A stretch of 64,000 nt of DNA from Micractinium sp. NFX-FRZ (lineage: Eukaryota > Chlorophyta > Trebouxiophyceae > Chlorellales > Chlorellaceae), in contig JAPTJF010000006.1 of the NCBI GenBank assembly GCA_029339195.1, positions 310,001-374,000 on the forward strand, read 5' to 3'. Within the stretch, counting starts at the first letter, position 1; each line of letters starts with the position of its first letter. Positions 53,132-64,000 of this stretch are shown piece after piece. The translations under genes were made by a program, and so were the position numbers. Below the pieces are notes generated by a model, which had not been told where the DNA came from, searched no databases, and was given only the letters and a program-made list of their open reading frames with translations.

Positions 53132-56100
53132 CAGGGGTCTTGAGCGGTGGCAGGCCTGGCGGAAGCGGGGGCCGCACACTCTGGCCTGCCGCTTTCCCCG
53201 CGCTTGCTGCTGCTGCTCCTGCTGCTGGGGGCTGCTCCTCGACCCGGATTGCGAGCCGTGCAACTTGGGCGTGCCCCTGCACTGCTGCTGCCACTGCTGC
53301 TGGTCCCTGCTGCCGGTCCTGCTCACCCAGCGCCGCTGCCCCTGCGACCGCTGGCCCTGAGCTTGGCCCCGATTTGGGCCCAAGGTTGGACCGGCTCAAA
53401 GCCTGCTCCAGCTCTGCCACTGCTGCAGAGTGCTCCCGCTGCGCTGCCTGAAGCTGCGCCTGGCGGTCTGCCGCCGCCATCTGCTCCTGCTGCACCACTC
53501 GCCGCGCGCGCTCCTCCCTCGCCGCCGCCCGCTGCTCCTGAAACAGGGCCGCCTTGCCGCTGTTCTGCCGCGACAGCGCCGCCACCTGCTGCGCCGCACG
53601 CTCTGCCTGCTGCTCCTGCTGCGCCGCTGCGCGGCCCAGCTGCTCAGCTGCGGCGGCGTGCTCCGCCAGCCGCCGCTGCAGGGCCATCTGGCCCAGCCAC
53701 CCCTCCACGGCAGCATGGCGGGCGGCATCCTGCTCCCGACTGATGCACACTGCCTGCTGCAGGCTGCTGCTGCTCAGCTGAAGATCCCCGCTGCCGTCGG
53801 CGCCGCCCCCGGCGCCTGGCAGCAGCGGGGGCGCGCCTGCCAGCGCCAGCCACGGTTCACGCCGCTCTGCTGGCGAGCCGCCCCCTGCCTCTGCCTCTGC
53901 TGATGTCATGAAGGTAGTGACAGAATGTGCCCCGCCGTGCGACGGCCCCACGTCGCCGTCCGCTTGCTGCTGCTGCCGCTGAGCCGTCTCCTGCTCTGCT
54001 ATGCTGCCCAGCTGCTGCGCCAGCTGGCGCCCCTGCCGCTCCAGGGAGTGCAGCAGGCGCAGCTGAGAGACGGCGCGCATGAAGGCGGCGTGCAGGGGCT
54101 GCAGGAAGGTGGGGAGGTCCTGCGGGACCATCTGCATTGCACAGGGAGGGGAGCAGGAGGAGGTGGAAGGTAGTAAGTGAGTGTGGCAGGGTTGGAGAGC
54201 AGTCAGCGAGGGTGGCAATGAGGAGGTGGAAGGTAGTAAGTGAGTGTGGCAGGGTTGGAGAGCAGTCAGCGAGGGTGGCAATGGGGAGGAAGACGTGCAG
54301 CCAAGGCAGACCGCGCTCGGAGCGCGCAGAACAGGGGAGTGAATGGGGGAATAGGCAGAGGGTGTGGGCAGGCGCATGCATCGTCCACATTTCAGAATCT
54401 AGTTTATCACCCTGTAGAGACCCACGGTTGAGGGGTGCATCAAGCTATGCAGACAAAACAAATGGTGGACAAACACCACCAGTATCACGCTGTAGAGATC
54501 AACAGCAGAGGGCAGGGGCGGCTCACCGGCGCAGCCTGGCGCTCTTCGAGCGGCAGGAAGTCGATCGTCAGCTGCTCCTTGTCCCCCGCTGTCCCAAACT
54601 CGCTGCGCACCGCCTGCACGAAGGGGTGCCACGGCAGCGGGGGCATGCATGCGCCAGAGGAGAGGGGGGAGGGTGGAAAGGAGTGCAACATGTAGTGCTG
54701 GATGGCTGCATGTGCCCAGGCCGGGGTGCCTGGGCTGGGCAGCAGCAGGAGCTCGGCACAACTAGAGGCAGGTCGCGTTCACAAGCCATCCATCCCATGC
54801 CACGCTCCCAGAGAGACAGATGGCCAGGCACCCAGGAGGCACGTCCGGCATGCGGGCAGCCCCAGCAGGCGGCAAGCGGGCGGCACGCACGTGCGTGGTG
54901 TAGGCCCAGGCGTGCAAGTGGCGCAGGTACGGCTGCAGGGCCCGCACAAACAGGAAGCGAAGCATGGGGGCATCTGTGCTGTCTGCACAGGGCAGGGTGT
55001 GACGCAGGGGGGGGCGGGCGGTCAGGGCAGTCGGGCTGAATTGAAGGGATCTCGACAGGGGCATGCAGGTGCGCAGGCAAGTGGGACGACAGGCATGCAG
55101 ATAATGGCAGGTCACTCGAGCGGGCCAAGCGCCGCCCCCCGCGGCACTGCCTGTCATCCTCCACGCCGGCAAGCAGCCCTGGTCCGCCTGGGCGACCACT
55201 GCACACCTGCTTCGTTGGCTTGGCTGAACAGATAGTCCAGCAGCCGGGTGCCAGCAGGGAAGCCGCCTGCCTGCCATGCGCAGCTGCCGCCAGCCTCGCC
55301 GCCGGGCGATGACGCCCCCTGGCTGCCCGCGCTGCTGGGCCTGCTGTGCTGATTTGGACCGCACCAGCAGAGGCCTGCCAGGCGGCGCAGCTGCAACTGG
55401 AGCCGGCCGCTGTGGAGGGCCACTTGCAGCAGTGTGGGGCCGCGGCCGTGCAGGCGCGTGCCGTGCGTGCCGCCCACCGCCACCGACTGCACCCACTCGG
55501 TCCCCTGCTGCTGCTCCAGCTGTTGCAGCGCCGCTGACTGCCGCTGCAGCACCTCTGCCACCCCCGTGGCGAAAGCATGCTGAACCGGATCCCCACTGCC
55601 GCTGCCGCTGCGTCTGTCGCGCCCCGCTGCTGCTACGGGCGGTGATGCTGACCGTGCGCCAGCTGTGAATGCCGCCACAAAGCGGTGCAGGCGCTGCCGG
55701 AGCTCCCCGGCCGCCGCCAGGCGCTGCAGCAGCGGCTGCACGCTGCGCCGGGGCAGCGCGTCGGGTGCAGCTAGCAGGGCCTGCAGGCGCAGCAGCGAGA
55801 CCGCCACGCCCTGCAGCGCCAGCAGGGCATGCTGTGCCAGCTCAGCTTCCTCAAGACTCCAGAGCTTGACAGACAGCGACAGCTGCTGCCCCTGCTGCCC
55901 CTGCTGAGCACCCGTCACAGGCCCCAAGCCAGCTACGCTGCTGCCGTGGTCATTGCCGCCGCCGCCGGGGCCCACCACAGGCTGCACCGAATCTGCCGAT
56001 GCTGCATCGCCATCCGACGCCCAGTCGGCGTGGGCGGCGGCATCAGGGGAGAAGAGCGTGCTGCTGCCGGGCTCGTCTCCCATGCTCAGCAGGCTCAGCG

Positions 56101-57506
56101 GCAGGCCCAGCGGGGCAGGCCGCGCTCCCCGTCGCGCATCCCCTCGCAGCTCCACAAGCGAGGGAGGCACCGCCAGCCAGGCTGGGCTGCGCAGCGGCGG
56201 CAGCGCGCGCGCTGAGGCGGGGTCCCACACGGGGCGGCTGCTCATCCCCCTGCCCAGGTCCTGGGGCAGGACAAGGTGGGGTGGGTGCCAGCGGCGACGT
56301 CAGGAGGGAAGCTGCCGGACTTGATCCGCACCAGCACCCAACGCAAGCGGTGATGCCACCAGCCGGCACTAGCCAACACCGGAGGTTGACAAGCAGCAGC
56401 ACAAGCAACACTATGCCACCCGATCAGTACCCTAGATTGCGCACCTGCAGCTCCTCGCTGCCAGCCATGGCCTCCAGAGGCAGCCCCAGCTCACTAGGCA
56501 GCAGCACCGCCACCGCTGCGGATCCATCGGTGAGTGCATGCGGGTCAGGCGCCTCCTCAAACACACTGCTGGTCAGCCGCACCGGCAGCTGCTGCTGGCC
56601 TCCAGGAGGCGCCGCAAAGAGCGGCGGCGTGGGCGGCCCCGCATGTGGGGCCAGCGCAGCGCTGCCGTCTGCTGCTGCTGCCGCTTCCCCCGCAGACCAT
56701 GCTGCTTGAGAGGTTTCCTCGTGGAAAGTGAAGCGCTGCTGGCGGAGCGAGGGGCGGGTGCCGTGCAGGTTTAGGAGCAGCGACAGGAGCGAAGCGTGCT
56801 CCGTCAGCGGCAGCGCCGGCACCGCCCCGGTCTCAGCCTCCGTGATGCTGCCTAGCAGCTGGTAGGTGGAGCAGCTGCACGGCAGCGCGAGAGCAGCAGC
56901 GGGTCGGGTGGGTGAGTGCTGGCTGTGGGCTGTTGGCTGGGCAGGCAGTAGAGAGCAGCAAGGCAGCTGGCGACAGGCGGCACCAGGCGAGCGGGCCAGC
57001 ACCCTTGGCTAAGCAGCGGCTGAGCAGCGCCTAAACGTCAAAAGTAAAGGCTCACCCTTTCAGCTTAGCAGTGGCGTCCCCCAGATCGCGCGCCAAGCTA
57101 GGATAGGCCTCACGCTGCAGCTGGGTGGCGGCGGAAGCCAGACCCGCCGCCACTCCCGCCTCACGCGCATCTGGCGGCACATAGGCTGGGGCGGCCTCCT
57201 GCAGCTCAGAGGCGGCATGTCGATCTTGGAAATTGCAGGAGCATGCCTTTAGAGGAAGCAGGGCGGCTGGCAGCGAACTTGAGCGCCACTCACGGGGTGC
57301 AGGCCAAGCAGCACGCTGTAGGCGGTGTCCTCCAGCTGCTGTGCAGTGCGTCCCAAAGTTTCTGGATCGCCGAAAACTTGCTCGCCAGCCAACAGGGAGC
57401 TGCAGAGGCGCCGGACCAGGCGGCGAGTGATCAAGTCAGCTTCAAGCAGCTCTTCCAGGGAGCCCTGCCCCTCCATGGCGCCCGACAATGCCAGAGCATC
57501 ACCCAT
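47329..57506 (-). CDS. Gamma-tubulin complex component, GCP6-like
   Basis: Nineteen exons on the minus strand: 57506-57294, 57246-57056, 56874-56445, 56260-55207, 54982-54891, 54613-54527, 54131-52744, 52542-52492, 52102-51979, 51657-51574, 51388-51322, 51102-51014, 50548-50421, 50134-50022, 49805-49722, 49427-48820, 48464-48404, 48144-48002 and 47715-47329, about 1,797 residues. The protein nucleates microtubules as part of the gamma-tubulin ring. The GRIP1 half has LLQVALHSGRLQLQLRRLAG, GTRLLDYLFSQ and MLRFLFVRALQPYLRHLHAW. A long insert of Ala/Gln-rich coiled coil with a Gln run follows. The GRIP2 half has DELKVLGHLEALRRFFFMG, LDYQVGWPLSAVL and the helical FVASLQAFLH. A large insert between the halves and the total length fit GCP6 better than GCP2-5. 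Introns after 51574 and 51014 start with GC. It shares a 293-base divergent promoter with the HMG-like gene. Confidence 0.85.
50218..50335 (-). repeat. Exon echoes: two copies of the start of GCP6-like exon 14
   Basis: gtgtgcggcatccacgtcct followed by cctcgctgcagg (50230-50260) and gcatgcggcggtgtgcagcg (50305-50325) both repeat 50100-50140 (ggatgcggcggtgtgcggcg to cctcctcgctgcagg), acceptor included in the first. Confidence 0.85.
50598..50640 (-). repeat. Exon echo: copy of the start of GCP6-like exon 13
   Basis: ccacgctgaacacagcagca and the following ggagcgtgcgccgctgg repeat 50513-50555 (catgctgaacacggcggcgt, then gcagcgtgtcctgctgg). Confidence 0.7.
51701..51742 (-). repeat. Exon echo: copy of GCP6-like exon 10 interior
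   Basis: gttgagctgggcggcagacg followed by ggtgcgcacgtgcg repeats 51593-51630 (gttgagctgggcagcaggcg then gatgcgcaggtgtg), in the neighbouring intron. Confidence 0.8.
51878..51966. repeat. Short-unit tandem repeats in a GCP6-like intron
   Basis: A CACCTACACCTG dodecamer array changes into a CAGCTACAT array just before the exon boundary at 51979. It is intronic in the model. Confidence 0.85.
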
Positions 57507-57799
57507 TGCCGATCAGCGGTACCCCAGTCGCAGTGCGTGACAGGCGTGCTGCGCTACTGCCACTTGCCTTGCCAGCTAATGGCCCCCGGCTTTCCTCTGG
57601 GGCCTCGAGGGTCACCCGCCTGGGCTCCCCAAGGCGAACTCCTGAAGCCATTGCCAAGTCGTTCCCAAACCATTCCCCCAAATTTCACATTTCCGCTTCT
57701 TTAGCTTCTAAAAGCCTTCTAGAGCTTCAACAAGGGTCCACCGGCGCCCCGCGCGGGCCGGCACCCCCGGCGCCCCAGCCGCCCAGCCGCTCTCCTAGC
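57507..57799. promoter_or_regulatory. Divergent promoter region between GCP6-like and HMG-like genes
   Basis: 293 bases between two start codons on opposite strands. It includes an AT-richer patch near 57680-57730 (ttctttagcttctaaaagcc). Both promoters must lie here or overlap the genes. Confidence 0.45.
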
Positions 57800-60700
57800 A
57801 TGGACGGGCATCCGCTGCAATTTGCTGAGTATGGAGATCCCCCTGAGTCCGAGGGGACCCAGGGCGAGTTCGAGGCAGACAGCAATGCAGACGCCAGCAG
57901 CGGCAAAGGCAAGCGCAAGGCAAGCTTTCCCTGGGGTCAGCACCTTGAGCTTGTGCGGCTAATGGGAAGTCAGAAGCGCCAGCGGGGTCCATCGGGGCTC
58001 AGAAGCAGAGGCGGCGCAGCGGGCGCCCTGACGGAGCTGCGGCAGCTAGTGGCAGCACACAACCGCCAGCGCTCTGACGACCAGGCAGAGATAACAGTGC
58101 CTGCAGAGCTCACTGAGAAAGTTTACAAGACAAAATTCCAAGCCATCAACCTTGGCAGCAACGAGGGCAGCGGCCCTGTGCGCGCTGCAGCTGGTAGCGA
58201 TGGCGGCACGGGCGCCGGCGCGGTAGGCGGCAGCCGCAGCGCGCCTTCGCTGCTGCCTGAGAGTCAGCCACCGTTTGATGCTGGCAATGGCGAGCAGCAG
58301 CAGCAGCAGCAGCCCTCCACAAGACAGGAAGAGCAGCAGCCGCAGCAGCAACAGCGGGCGCAGCCGCCGTCGCTGCCGATGCAACGGGCGGGGTCTAGCC
58401 AACAACGTGCACCAGGTGGGCGTGCAAGGGTGGTGTGATTCTGATGTGGGGTCAGCCTGCTTTGTGCCCCCGCTGCTGTCCCATGTGAGCAGGCGTTGAT
58501 TGTGTTCTTTGCTTTCCGCGTATTCCTTGCTTTTGCAGGGAGCCTGGGAGCAGCGGCAGCAGCGGCAGCATCCCGGCAGCGCAGCTCAGCGCGCTCTGCC
58601 AGCCCTCTGCCGGACGGCGATGCAGGCGCGGGCAGCACGGGAGGCATCGAGTCAGATATAGCGGATGCAGTCAGGGAGTACAAGGCGTTGGTCACAAAAC
58701 TCCGCAACTTGGCCAGCAAGTGGCCCTTCCTGGACTTCTTTGTGTGCCTCGACGTCCCGGATGGAAGGCTGTTGTGCGATGGCAGGTGGGCAGTGGCAAC
58801 ACGTTTCCAGCCCACTACCTTTAAGCCGCTTGTTGTAGGCAGGCACACATGTGGTGGAGGCGTGAGATGGTTGCCGTTTGTGATTAGGCAGCGTGTGTGG
58901 GCGGAGCCTGAAGCACACTTTGACGTTGACCCCTCATGCTGCCGTGCCCCCCACCATGCAGTGGGCACGTGATGAGCTGCGAAGACGTGCATGGGCGTAT
59001 GGTGGATGCCGCACAGAAGGTCCTCAGTGTGAGTTTGACTGCCATGCAGCTGCTGCCCAGCTGGCGGTCAGGTGCAGCCAGCTGGCCGCCAGCTGCCATG
59101 CAGCTGCTGCCCAGCTGGCGTTCAGCTGCCGTGCAGCTGCTGCCACCTGCCAGTCATATGCAGCCCATCTGGTGGTCAGCTGCCATGCAGCTGCTGCCAG
59201 CTGCCGGTCAGCTGCCATGCTTGAGATGTTGCATGCTTTTGCCGGTTTGTATGTGCTTGATGGCTGCCTAGAAACGGGTGGGGCCCTTTTTTCTTGGCTG
59301 TGTGCTATTGATGGGTGCACCTGCTCATGCCTGCCGCTGTGCAGGAGGCAAAGGCCGAGCTCAGGGCTCAGAGCCGTGCTCCATTCACCGGCGTCAGGGA
59401 CAGCTTTTTGATCAAGAAGGGCAACGCGGAGTCGTACCCTCCCACTGCTGTGTACCTCCAGAAGCACATGGACAGGTGGCGGTCGGAGTGCGCGGCCCAG
59501 CGGATAAAGGCGGATGGTCGGGGGCTCAATTCGGTGATGCAGGCGGCATGGAGCGAGTTGACTGCCGAAGAGCGGAAGCCTTACAAAGAGGAAGCCGCCA
59601 AGCGGGGACGGGAGAGGGCGGCAGGTGGGTGGGCCAATAGTTGACCTGTACACTGTGACGGTGGTGGTGTGAGCGATGGGGGACATTGGATGCAGGAAGG
59701 CAGGGTGCTCCCCACCACAGCAGGCGAGACAGCGTGAGGAGCGTTGTAGTAGCAGGCCCTGCATATGCAGTACCGACGGCCACAGTAAGCAGATCGCTCT
59801 CAGGGTGCTGTGCAGCATGCATCGCTGCTCAAAGACATGTGCCACTTGTTATGCAGCGGCCTCGGCTAGCATGGAGGATCCGACGCACGATGGCGGCGAT
59901 GATGCCACGCCCTCCGCCGACCGGGTGAGCCAGGGCAGCACGCCAGCTTTGCTTTGCTGTACAGCAGCACGCATTTGGCTGTGGCGCGGCATCAGACAAC
60001 ACTAGACTGGGGCGCAGACGAGCAGGCGTGTACGGGCAGGGCCGTGGCACGAGGCAAGGGCAGTTGCGGGCAGGTGGGCACATGGGCCTCCCACTTGTAT
60101 GCCTGCCAGCCAGCGCGCTGGACCGCAGCTTGCTTCACACCACAGTACCCGTGTGCACCACCCGACTTCCCGCTTGCAGACACCCCCCACTAGCGCAGTG
60201 CCCACTCGCCCGCTACCAAGTGCTCGCCACCCAGCTGGCACGTCGCGCCTGGCAGTCTCTTCAGGCCCACAAGGTACATCCATTGTCTGCATATGTGATA
60301 GCACTTGCAGGTCATGCTGTCGCGATTGTCACTGGCCCAACCTGCTCACCTGCTCATACCTACTGGTCCCCGCAGGCACAGGCGTTGCACCTGTGGCTGC
60401 TGGCTCAGGTGGTGACCCACAATCTGAGTGCCTTCCTGTCCAGGTGCGCGTGCAATGTAGTTGCGTGCTGGGTATGCAAGACCTGCGCTATATAGTCGGT
60501 GAAACGCAGTACTCCCGATCCAACCAAGGCAACATGTGTCACGGCCTCCTGGCCTTCTGCTGTCCCGTGCAGCCTGTCATGCCACCAGCCGCCTCGGCTG
60601 GCTCGGCACCTGCTGGTGCGCCATCGCTGCCGTTCAGGCCTTCCTCAAGCCACGAAGCACAGCTCTTCAATACATATAGTGAGTAGTGCGAGAGGGGGCA

Positions 60701-61522
60701 TTGTTTGGGGTTATGGCCTGTTGTGTAGCTCACATCTGATGTGTGGCTTGGGGGGCCACCCCTGCCCCTCATGCCCGCCGCGTGCGCCCGCCAGCATGCC
60801 CCTGCCTGCACCCCACGCGCCCTTCTTATGACCCCCAAACCGGTCACCCTGTGCCTGTGGGGGTCATGGGAGGCTGCCTGCCAAGTTTGGGGCACTTCTG
60901 ACTCGGGCGCCCGGACGCCCCCACGTGCCGCCATGTGGCCGTGGGGGGCGTTCGGGTGGGGGTTTTAGGGCAGGNNNNNNNNNNNNNNNNNNNNNNNNNN
61001 NNNNNNNNNNNNNNNNNNNNNNNNNNNNNNNNNNNNNNNNNNNNNNNNNNNNNNNNNNNNNNNNNNNNNNNNNNNNNNNNNNNNNNNNNNNNNNNNNNNN
61101 NNNNNNNNNNNNNNNNNNNNNNNNNNNNNNNNNNNNNNNNNNNNNNNNNNNNNNNNNNNNNNNNNNNNNNNGCCCGCCGCGTGCGCCCGCCAGCATGCCC
61201 CTGCCTGCACCCCACGCGCCCTTCTTATGACCCCCAAACCGGTCACCCTGTGCCTGTGGGGGTCATGGGAGGCTGCCTGCCAAGTTTGGGGCACTTCTGA
61301 CTCGGGCGCCCGGACGCCCCCACGTGCCGCCATGTGGCCGTGGGGGGCGTTCGGGTGGGGGTTTTAGGGCAGGGCGGTGTGCTCTTGCCAAATGGCTTTG
61401 CTGCCCACACAACAACGTGAGTGTGTTCGCCATGTACGTCTCATTCCAATCCCTCTGGCTTCCTGTGATGCGACTAACTTGCAGATGCGTTGAGGGCACG
61501 CACCAGCCAGCCGCCCGTGGGC

Positions 61523-61559
<37 letters not shown>

Positions 61560-61669
61560 CACCGCTTCAACAACAGCAGCCGCCGACAGCACAGCAGCAG
61601 CAGCAACAGCAGCAGCAGCCGCCGGCAGCACAGCAGCAGCAGCAACAGCAGCAGCAGCCGCCGGCAGCA

Positions 61670-61700
<31 letters not shown>

Positions 61701-62815
61701 AGCAGCAGCAGCAGCAGCAGCCGTCAACAGCACAGCAGCAGCAGCAGCTTGGCAGTGACGCCGATGCTGTTCTGGCCCTGCTGGATTCGCAGCATGCAGT
61801 GCTGCAGCCATACCTGTCCGCTTTGGGCGGCATTGGCATTGTGGGAGCAGCGGCACAGCACCCGTGGGCTGCCGCTGCCGCTCGCAACCTCCAAAATGAT
61901 AGCACCGCGCAGCTCTTGCTTGCACGAATTGCTCAGTCAGAGAGCTACCGCAGCAGCAGTGGCAGCAAGCTGCTGTTTGATTCGCAGCTGCTGCCGTGGC
62001 TCACGCAGCCGTCGCGTGCTGCAGCACCCGGCGCAGCGTCAATTGAGCAGCTGCAAAACTGGGTGCGCCGGTACGCTCCCGAGGAGTGGACCTCAAGTGC
62101 CGGCAGGCTGCGCAATGCCAGTCGCACGACGTTGGAGGACACCATCAGCGCGTACCTCAGCCGTGCTGACGTCAAGCTGTGGCGGCACCAGTACCAGCTC
62201 AAGATGCAGGCAGCGATGGAGCAGGCGCAGTGCGAGCATGCGCAACAGGAGCGCGCAGCAGCAGCAGCTGTAGCAGAGGGGCAGGGCAGCGGGGCTGGCG
62301 GCGCTCGCAGTCAGCAGCAGCACGCAACAGCTGCAGCAGCAGCAACAGCAGCAGACGGGCCGGGCAGCTGGGCTGGCGGCGCTCGCAACCAGCACGAGGG
62401 CCATCAGGGCGGCGCCCCGCAGCAGTCGCTCCTTGCAGCAGCAGCAGCGGCACCAGGGTCTTATAGCGCGCTCCCGCACTGGCTCTCCACATCGGCAGTT
62501 GGTGGGCTGTGCAGCACGCTCATGCAGCCGCTCTCCGCAGCACCAGCAGGCTCCTTCAGCGCAGCTGGCGCTGTGCCACTGCCTCCACAGCCGCTGCCAC
62601 TGCCACTGCCGGTGCTGCCGCTGCCGCCAGTGCTACCAGTACCGGGGGCGGTACCGCTGCCGCCTGTGCTGCCGCTTTCAGCCACCACAACGGACGGACC
62701 AAGCTTTGTAGAAGCTCCGGCGGTGCTCCAACCGCCCACCTCAGCACCCAGCAATAGTGATGGAGTTGGGTGGGTACAAGACGTGATGCGCGCTTTGTAT
62801 CCTTCTGGGTATTGA
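57800..62815 (+). CDS. HMG-box-like nuclear protein with long polyglutamine tract
   Basis: Nine exons: 57800-58415, 58539-58785, 58962-59028, 59345-59624, 59857-59924, 60180-60273, 60376-60443, 60573-60678 and 61485-62815, about 958 residues with all phases closing. An N-terminal region is rich in Gln, Arg and Ser. Exon 4 has an HMG-box-like pattern: YPPTAVYLQKHMDRWRSE, then VMQAAWSELTAEERKPYKEE and AKRGRERA, where W...L...E+.PY is typical of helix 2 and 3. Ser/Pro-rich exons follow. The last exon encodes about 75 residues of nearly pure Gln with Pro and Ala, then a folded-looking segment (LQNWVRRYAPEEWTSSAGRL, LSRADVKLWRHQYQLKM) and a Pro/Leu-rich tail ending in QDVMRALYPSGY. A role in chromatin or transcription is inference. 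The intron 60679-61484 contains the assembly gap. Confidence 0.75.
59041..59220. repeat. Degenerate tandem repeat of a CAGCTG-rich unit in an HMG-like gene intron
   Basis: About five imperfect units of the form gccatgcagctgctgcccag followed by ctggcggtca occur directly after the donor of exon 3. Confidence 0.85.
60773..60974. repeat. 202-base sequence repeated exactly on the far side of the assembly gap (left copy)
   Basis: From gcccgccgcgtgcgcccgcc to gggttttagggcagg, identical base for base to 61172-61373 as far as I can compare. Either a true tandem duplication or two unmerged contig ends. Confidence 0.9.
60975..61171. other. Assembly gap (197 N)
   Basis: Run of undetermined bases inside the eighth intron of the HMG-like gene, flanked by identical 202-base copies. 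Confidence 1.
61172..61373. repeat. 202-base repeat, right copy
   Basis: Right-hand partner of 60773-60974. The repeat period would be 399 bases if the gap length is right. Confidence 0.9.
61523..61747 (+). repeat. Coding CAG/CAA array (polyglutamine tract)
   Basis: Encodes Gln runs interrupted by PPAA and PPTA blocks in the last exon of the HMG-like gene. CAA codons are scattered through it, and an internal unit of about 45 bases (Q runs plus PPAA) repeats two to three times. Confidence 0.95.
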
Positions 62816-63329
62816 TGCAACTGGTGTTGCAGACAGCTCATGTTATCTTCCACTGGTTCCCATGTGTGCTGTCCCTGTAAACGTTCTTCGCTGCCTGCCC
62901 GACCCCTTACATTCCCAGCTGCGGGCGTCGCCAGCAACATGCTGCCCCTGGCTTTAGAAACGCAACCACCTGGGTGCACGTCCCCGTTCCCATCCTGGTG
63001 TCGCTTCAAGCCTTTTCACGGGGCCCAAGCGTCCACAGCGCGAGGATTCGGGCATCTCCGGACAGTCGGGCAAGGGAGGGGCGAACTCAGTGCGCTCGAC
63101 TACAGCCAGGCAGCTTCAGGGGGGCAGCTTAACGACGAATTGCTTGAAACGAACGTGTTGGTCCAAATACGGGCGACAGAGAGCGCGATTGCAGCGGTCT
63201 CCTTCTTTTGCCAGGTGACCGTGTGCCTCTCTCCTCAGTGTGCCACAGAGCGCAGTCTCCCCACCATTCGCATCCTCCCCTGGTTGGTCGTGGTACAAAT
63301 TGTTCCAATTCCTCTCCTCTTACACTCCT
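62816..63329. other. Convergent 3' region; TGTAA at 62876-62880 (+) and 63321-63325 (-)
   Basis: TGTAA 60 bases after the stop of the HMG-like gene is a good polyadenylation-signal candidate. The minus-strand TGTAA is only about 5 bases past the stop at 63330, so its role is doubtful. No gene seen. Confidence 0.45.
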
Positions 63330-64000
63330 TCAGGCTGGCATAATCCAGCCGGCCTTGACGAATGCTGTTGTCGCTGACCGCTGCATGCCGGCGATGCGGG
63401 CCTGCCACGCGCGCAGCTTGTACACCTTGCCTCTGCACATGGCTGCCTGCGCTGGCGTCGTGGCCTCCCGCTCATCACTCTGCGCCGTGGCCAGTGCCGC
63501 TGCCAGCAGGCCCTGCTGGTACGCATAGTAGTTCAGAGCGTTCCAGGCATCCTGCGGCAGGTAGCACAGCTCCTCCTCGCACCGCCGCAGCTCTTGGGCG
63601 ACGCAGTACACCTGTCAGGCGGAGGAGGGAGCCGGGAGCGCAGTGAGGTTGCGGTGAGTGCACCAAGTAGGCTGGGTGCAAGAGCAGTTGCGGTCTTAAT
63701 GCTCAACATAATGCATTGTCCAATACATCAGCTCCATTCTCCAACAGACGATGATGCCCCACCTGGCCCTGCCATAGAACACCCGCTTGGAGCGTGGTCT
63801 CACCTTGAAGCGTAGGTGCTGCTCAGTAAGTCCTTGCGCGGCAGAGGCTGCTGTCCACGGCAGCACATTGTTGAAGACGTCTGCCTCCTCCCATGCTGGC
63901 AGCTGGTAGTCGGCTGGCTGGTTGAAAAGCACCCATCCCTCCCACATTGCCATCGACTCCCGAATCTGCCGCACACGGTACCGCATCCTGCAGCCACCCA
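63330..64000 (-). CDS. C-terminal part of an unrecognised protein, continues past the window
   Basis: Two exons are readable on the minus strand: 63987-63804 and 63611-63330 (stop). They encode about 155 residues: IRESMAMWEGWVLFNQPADY, EEADVFNNVLPWTAASA, then ELRRCEEELCYLPQDAWNAL, NYYAYQQGLLAAALATA and a basic end (GKVYKLRAWQARIAGMQRSA). It looks helical and aromatic-rich. The general pattern of acidic helix, then YAYQQ, recalls the C-termini of KDZ-type transposases common in algae, but I cannot confirm that. The upstream exon lies beyond position 64000. Confidence 0.5.

Noticed and set aside
63330..64000. KDZ-type transposase
   Set aside because: Only the C-terminal 155 residues are visible and the resemblance is general; not enough to name it.

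Overview
This is a nuclear window from a GC-rich eukaryote, most probably a chlorophyte green alga of the Chlorella type. The evidence is: about 114 recognisable spliceosomal introns in 14 genes; GC-rich coding sequence full of CAG/GCN runs that encode Gln and Ala tracts; several TGTAA motifs (the usual green-algal polyadenylation signal) shortly after stop codons; and plant-type gene content, namely a threonine deaminase with transit peptide and ACT-like tail, an OPR-type old yellow enzyme and a plant-type AhpC/TSA_2 protein. The species is inference. Exon models were built by hand from splice sites and reading phase, and nearly all exon phases close exactly.

Layout: (1) 321-4360 (+) 3' part of a TKL-type protein kinase with a Gln-rich tail. 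(2) 4693-6241 (-) LSm11-like Sm protein, head to head with (3) 6431-13077 (+) threonine deaminase. (4) 13577-20733 (+) receptor-like kinase with signal peptide, ectodomain, one membrane span and a kinase domain related to gene 1. (5) 21433-23146 (-) conserved protein of unknown function. (6) 24188-25140 (+) tiny secreted Ala/Pro-rich peptide. (7) 26166-32501 (-) OPR/old yellow enzyme. (8) 33000-35319 (-) thymidine kinase. (9) 36578-39531 (+) secreted Cys-rich protein with a PAN/apple-like C-terminus. (10) 40234-44244 (+) PUS10 pseudouridine synthase. (11) 44843-47085 (-) PRXL2/AhpC-TSA_2-like protein lacking its CxxC. (12) 47329-57506 (-) gamma-tubulin complex component, GCP6-like. (13) 57800-62815 (+) HMG-box-like polyglutamine protein, with an assembly gap in one intron. 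(14) 63330 to the right edge (-) the end of an unrecognised gene.

The genes do not form a pathway. They are ordinary housekeeping and signalling genes, some sharing short divergent promoters (6242-6430, 57507-57799). The most striking feature is in the introns. In at least eight genes on both strands, an intron holds a decayed copy of the edge of the adjacent exon, usually with its splice site (an 'exon echo'). All four thymidine kinase introns hold repeats of this sort and the threonine deaminase has seven. Together with about 6% GC-AG introns, this suggests introns that grow or shift by local tandem duplication across exon-intron junctions.
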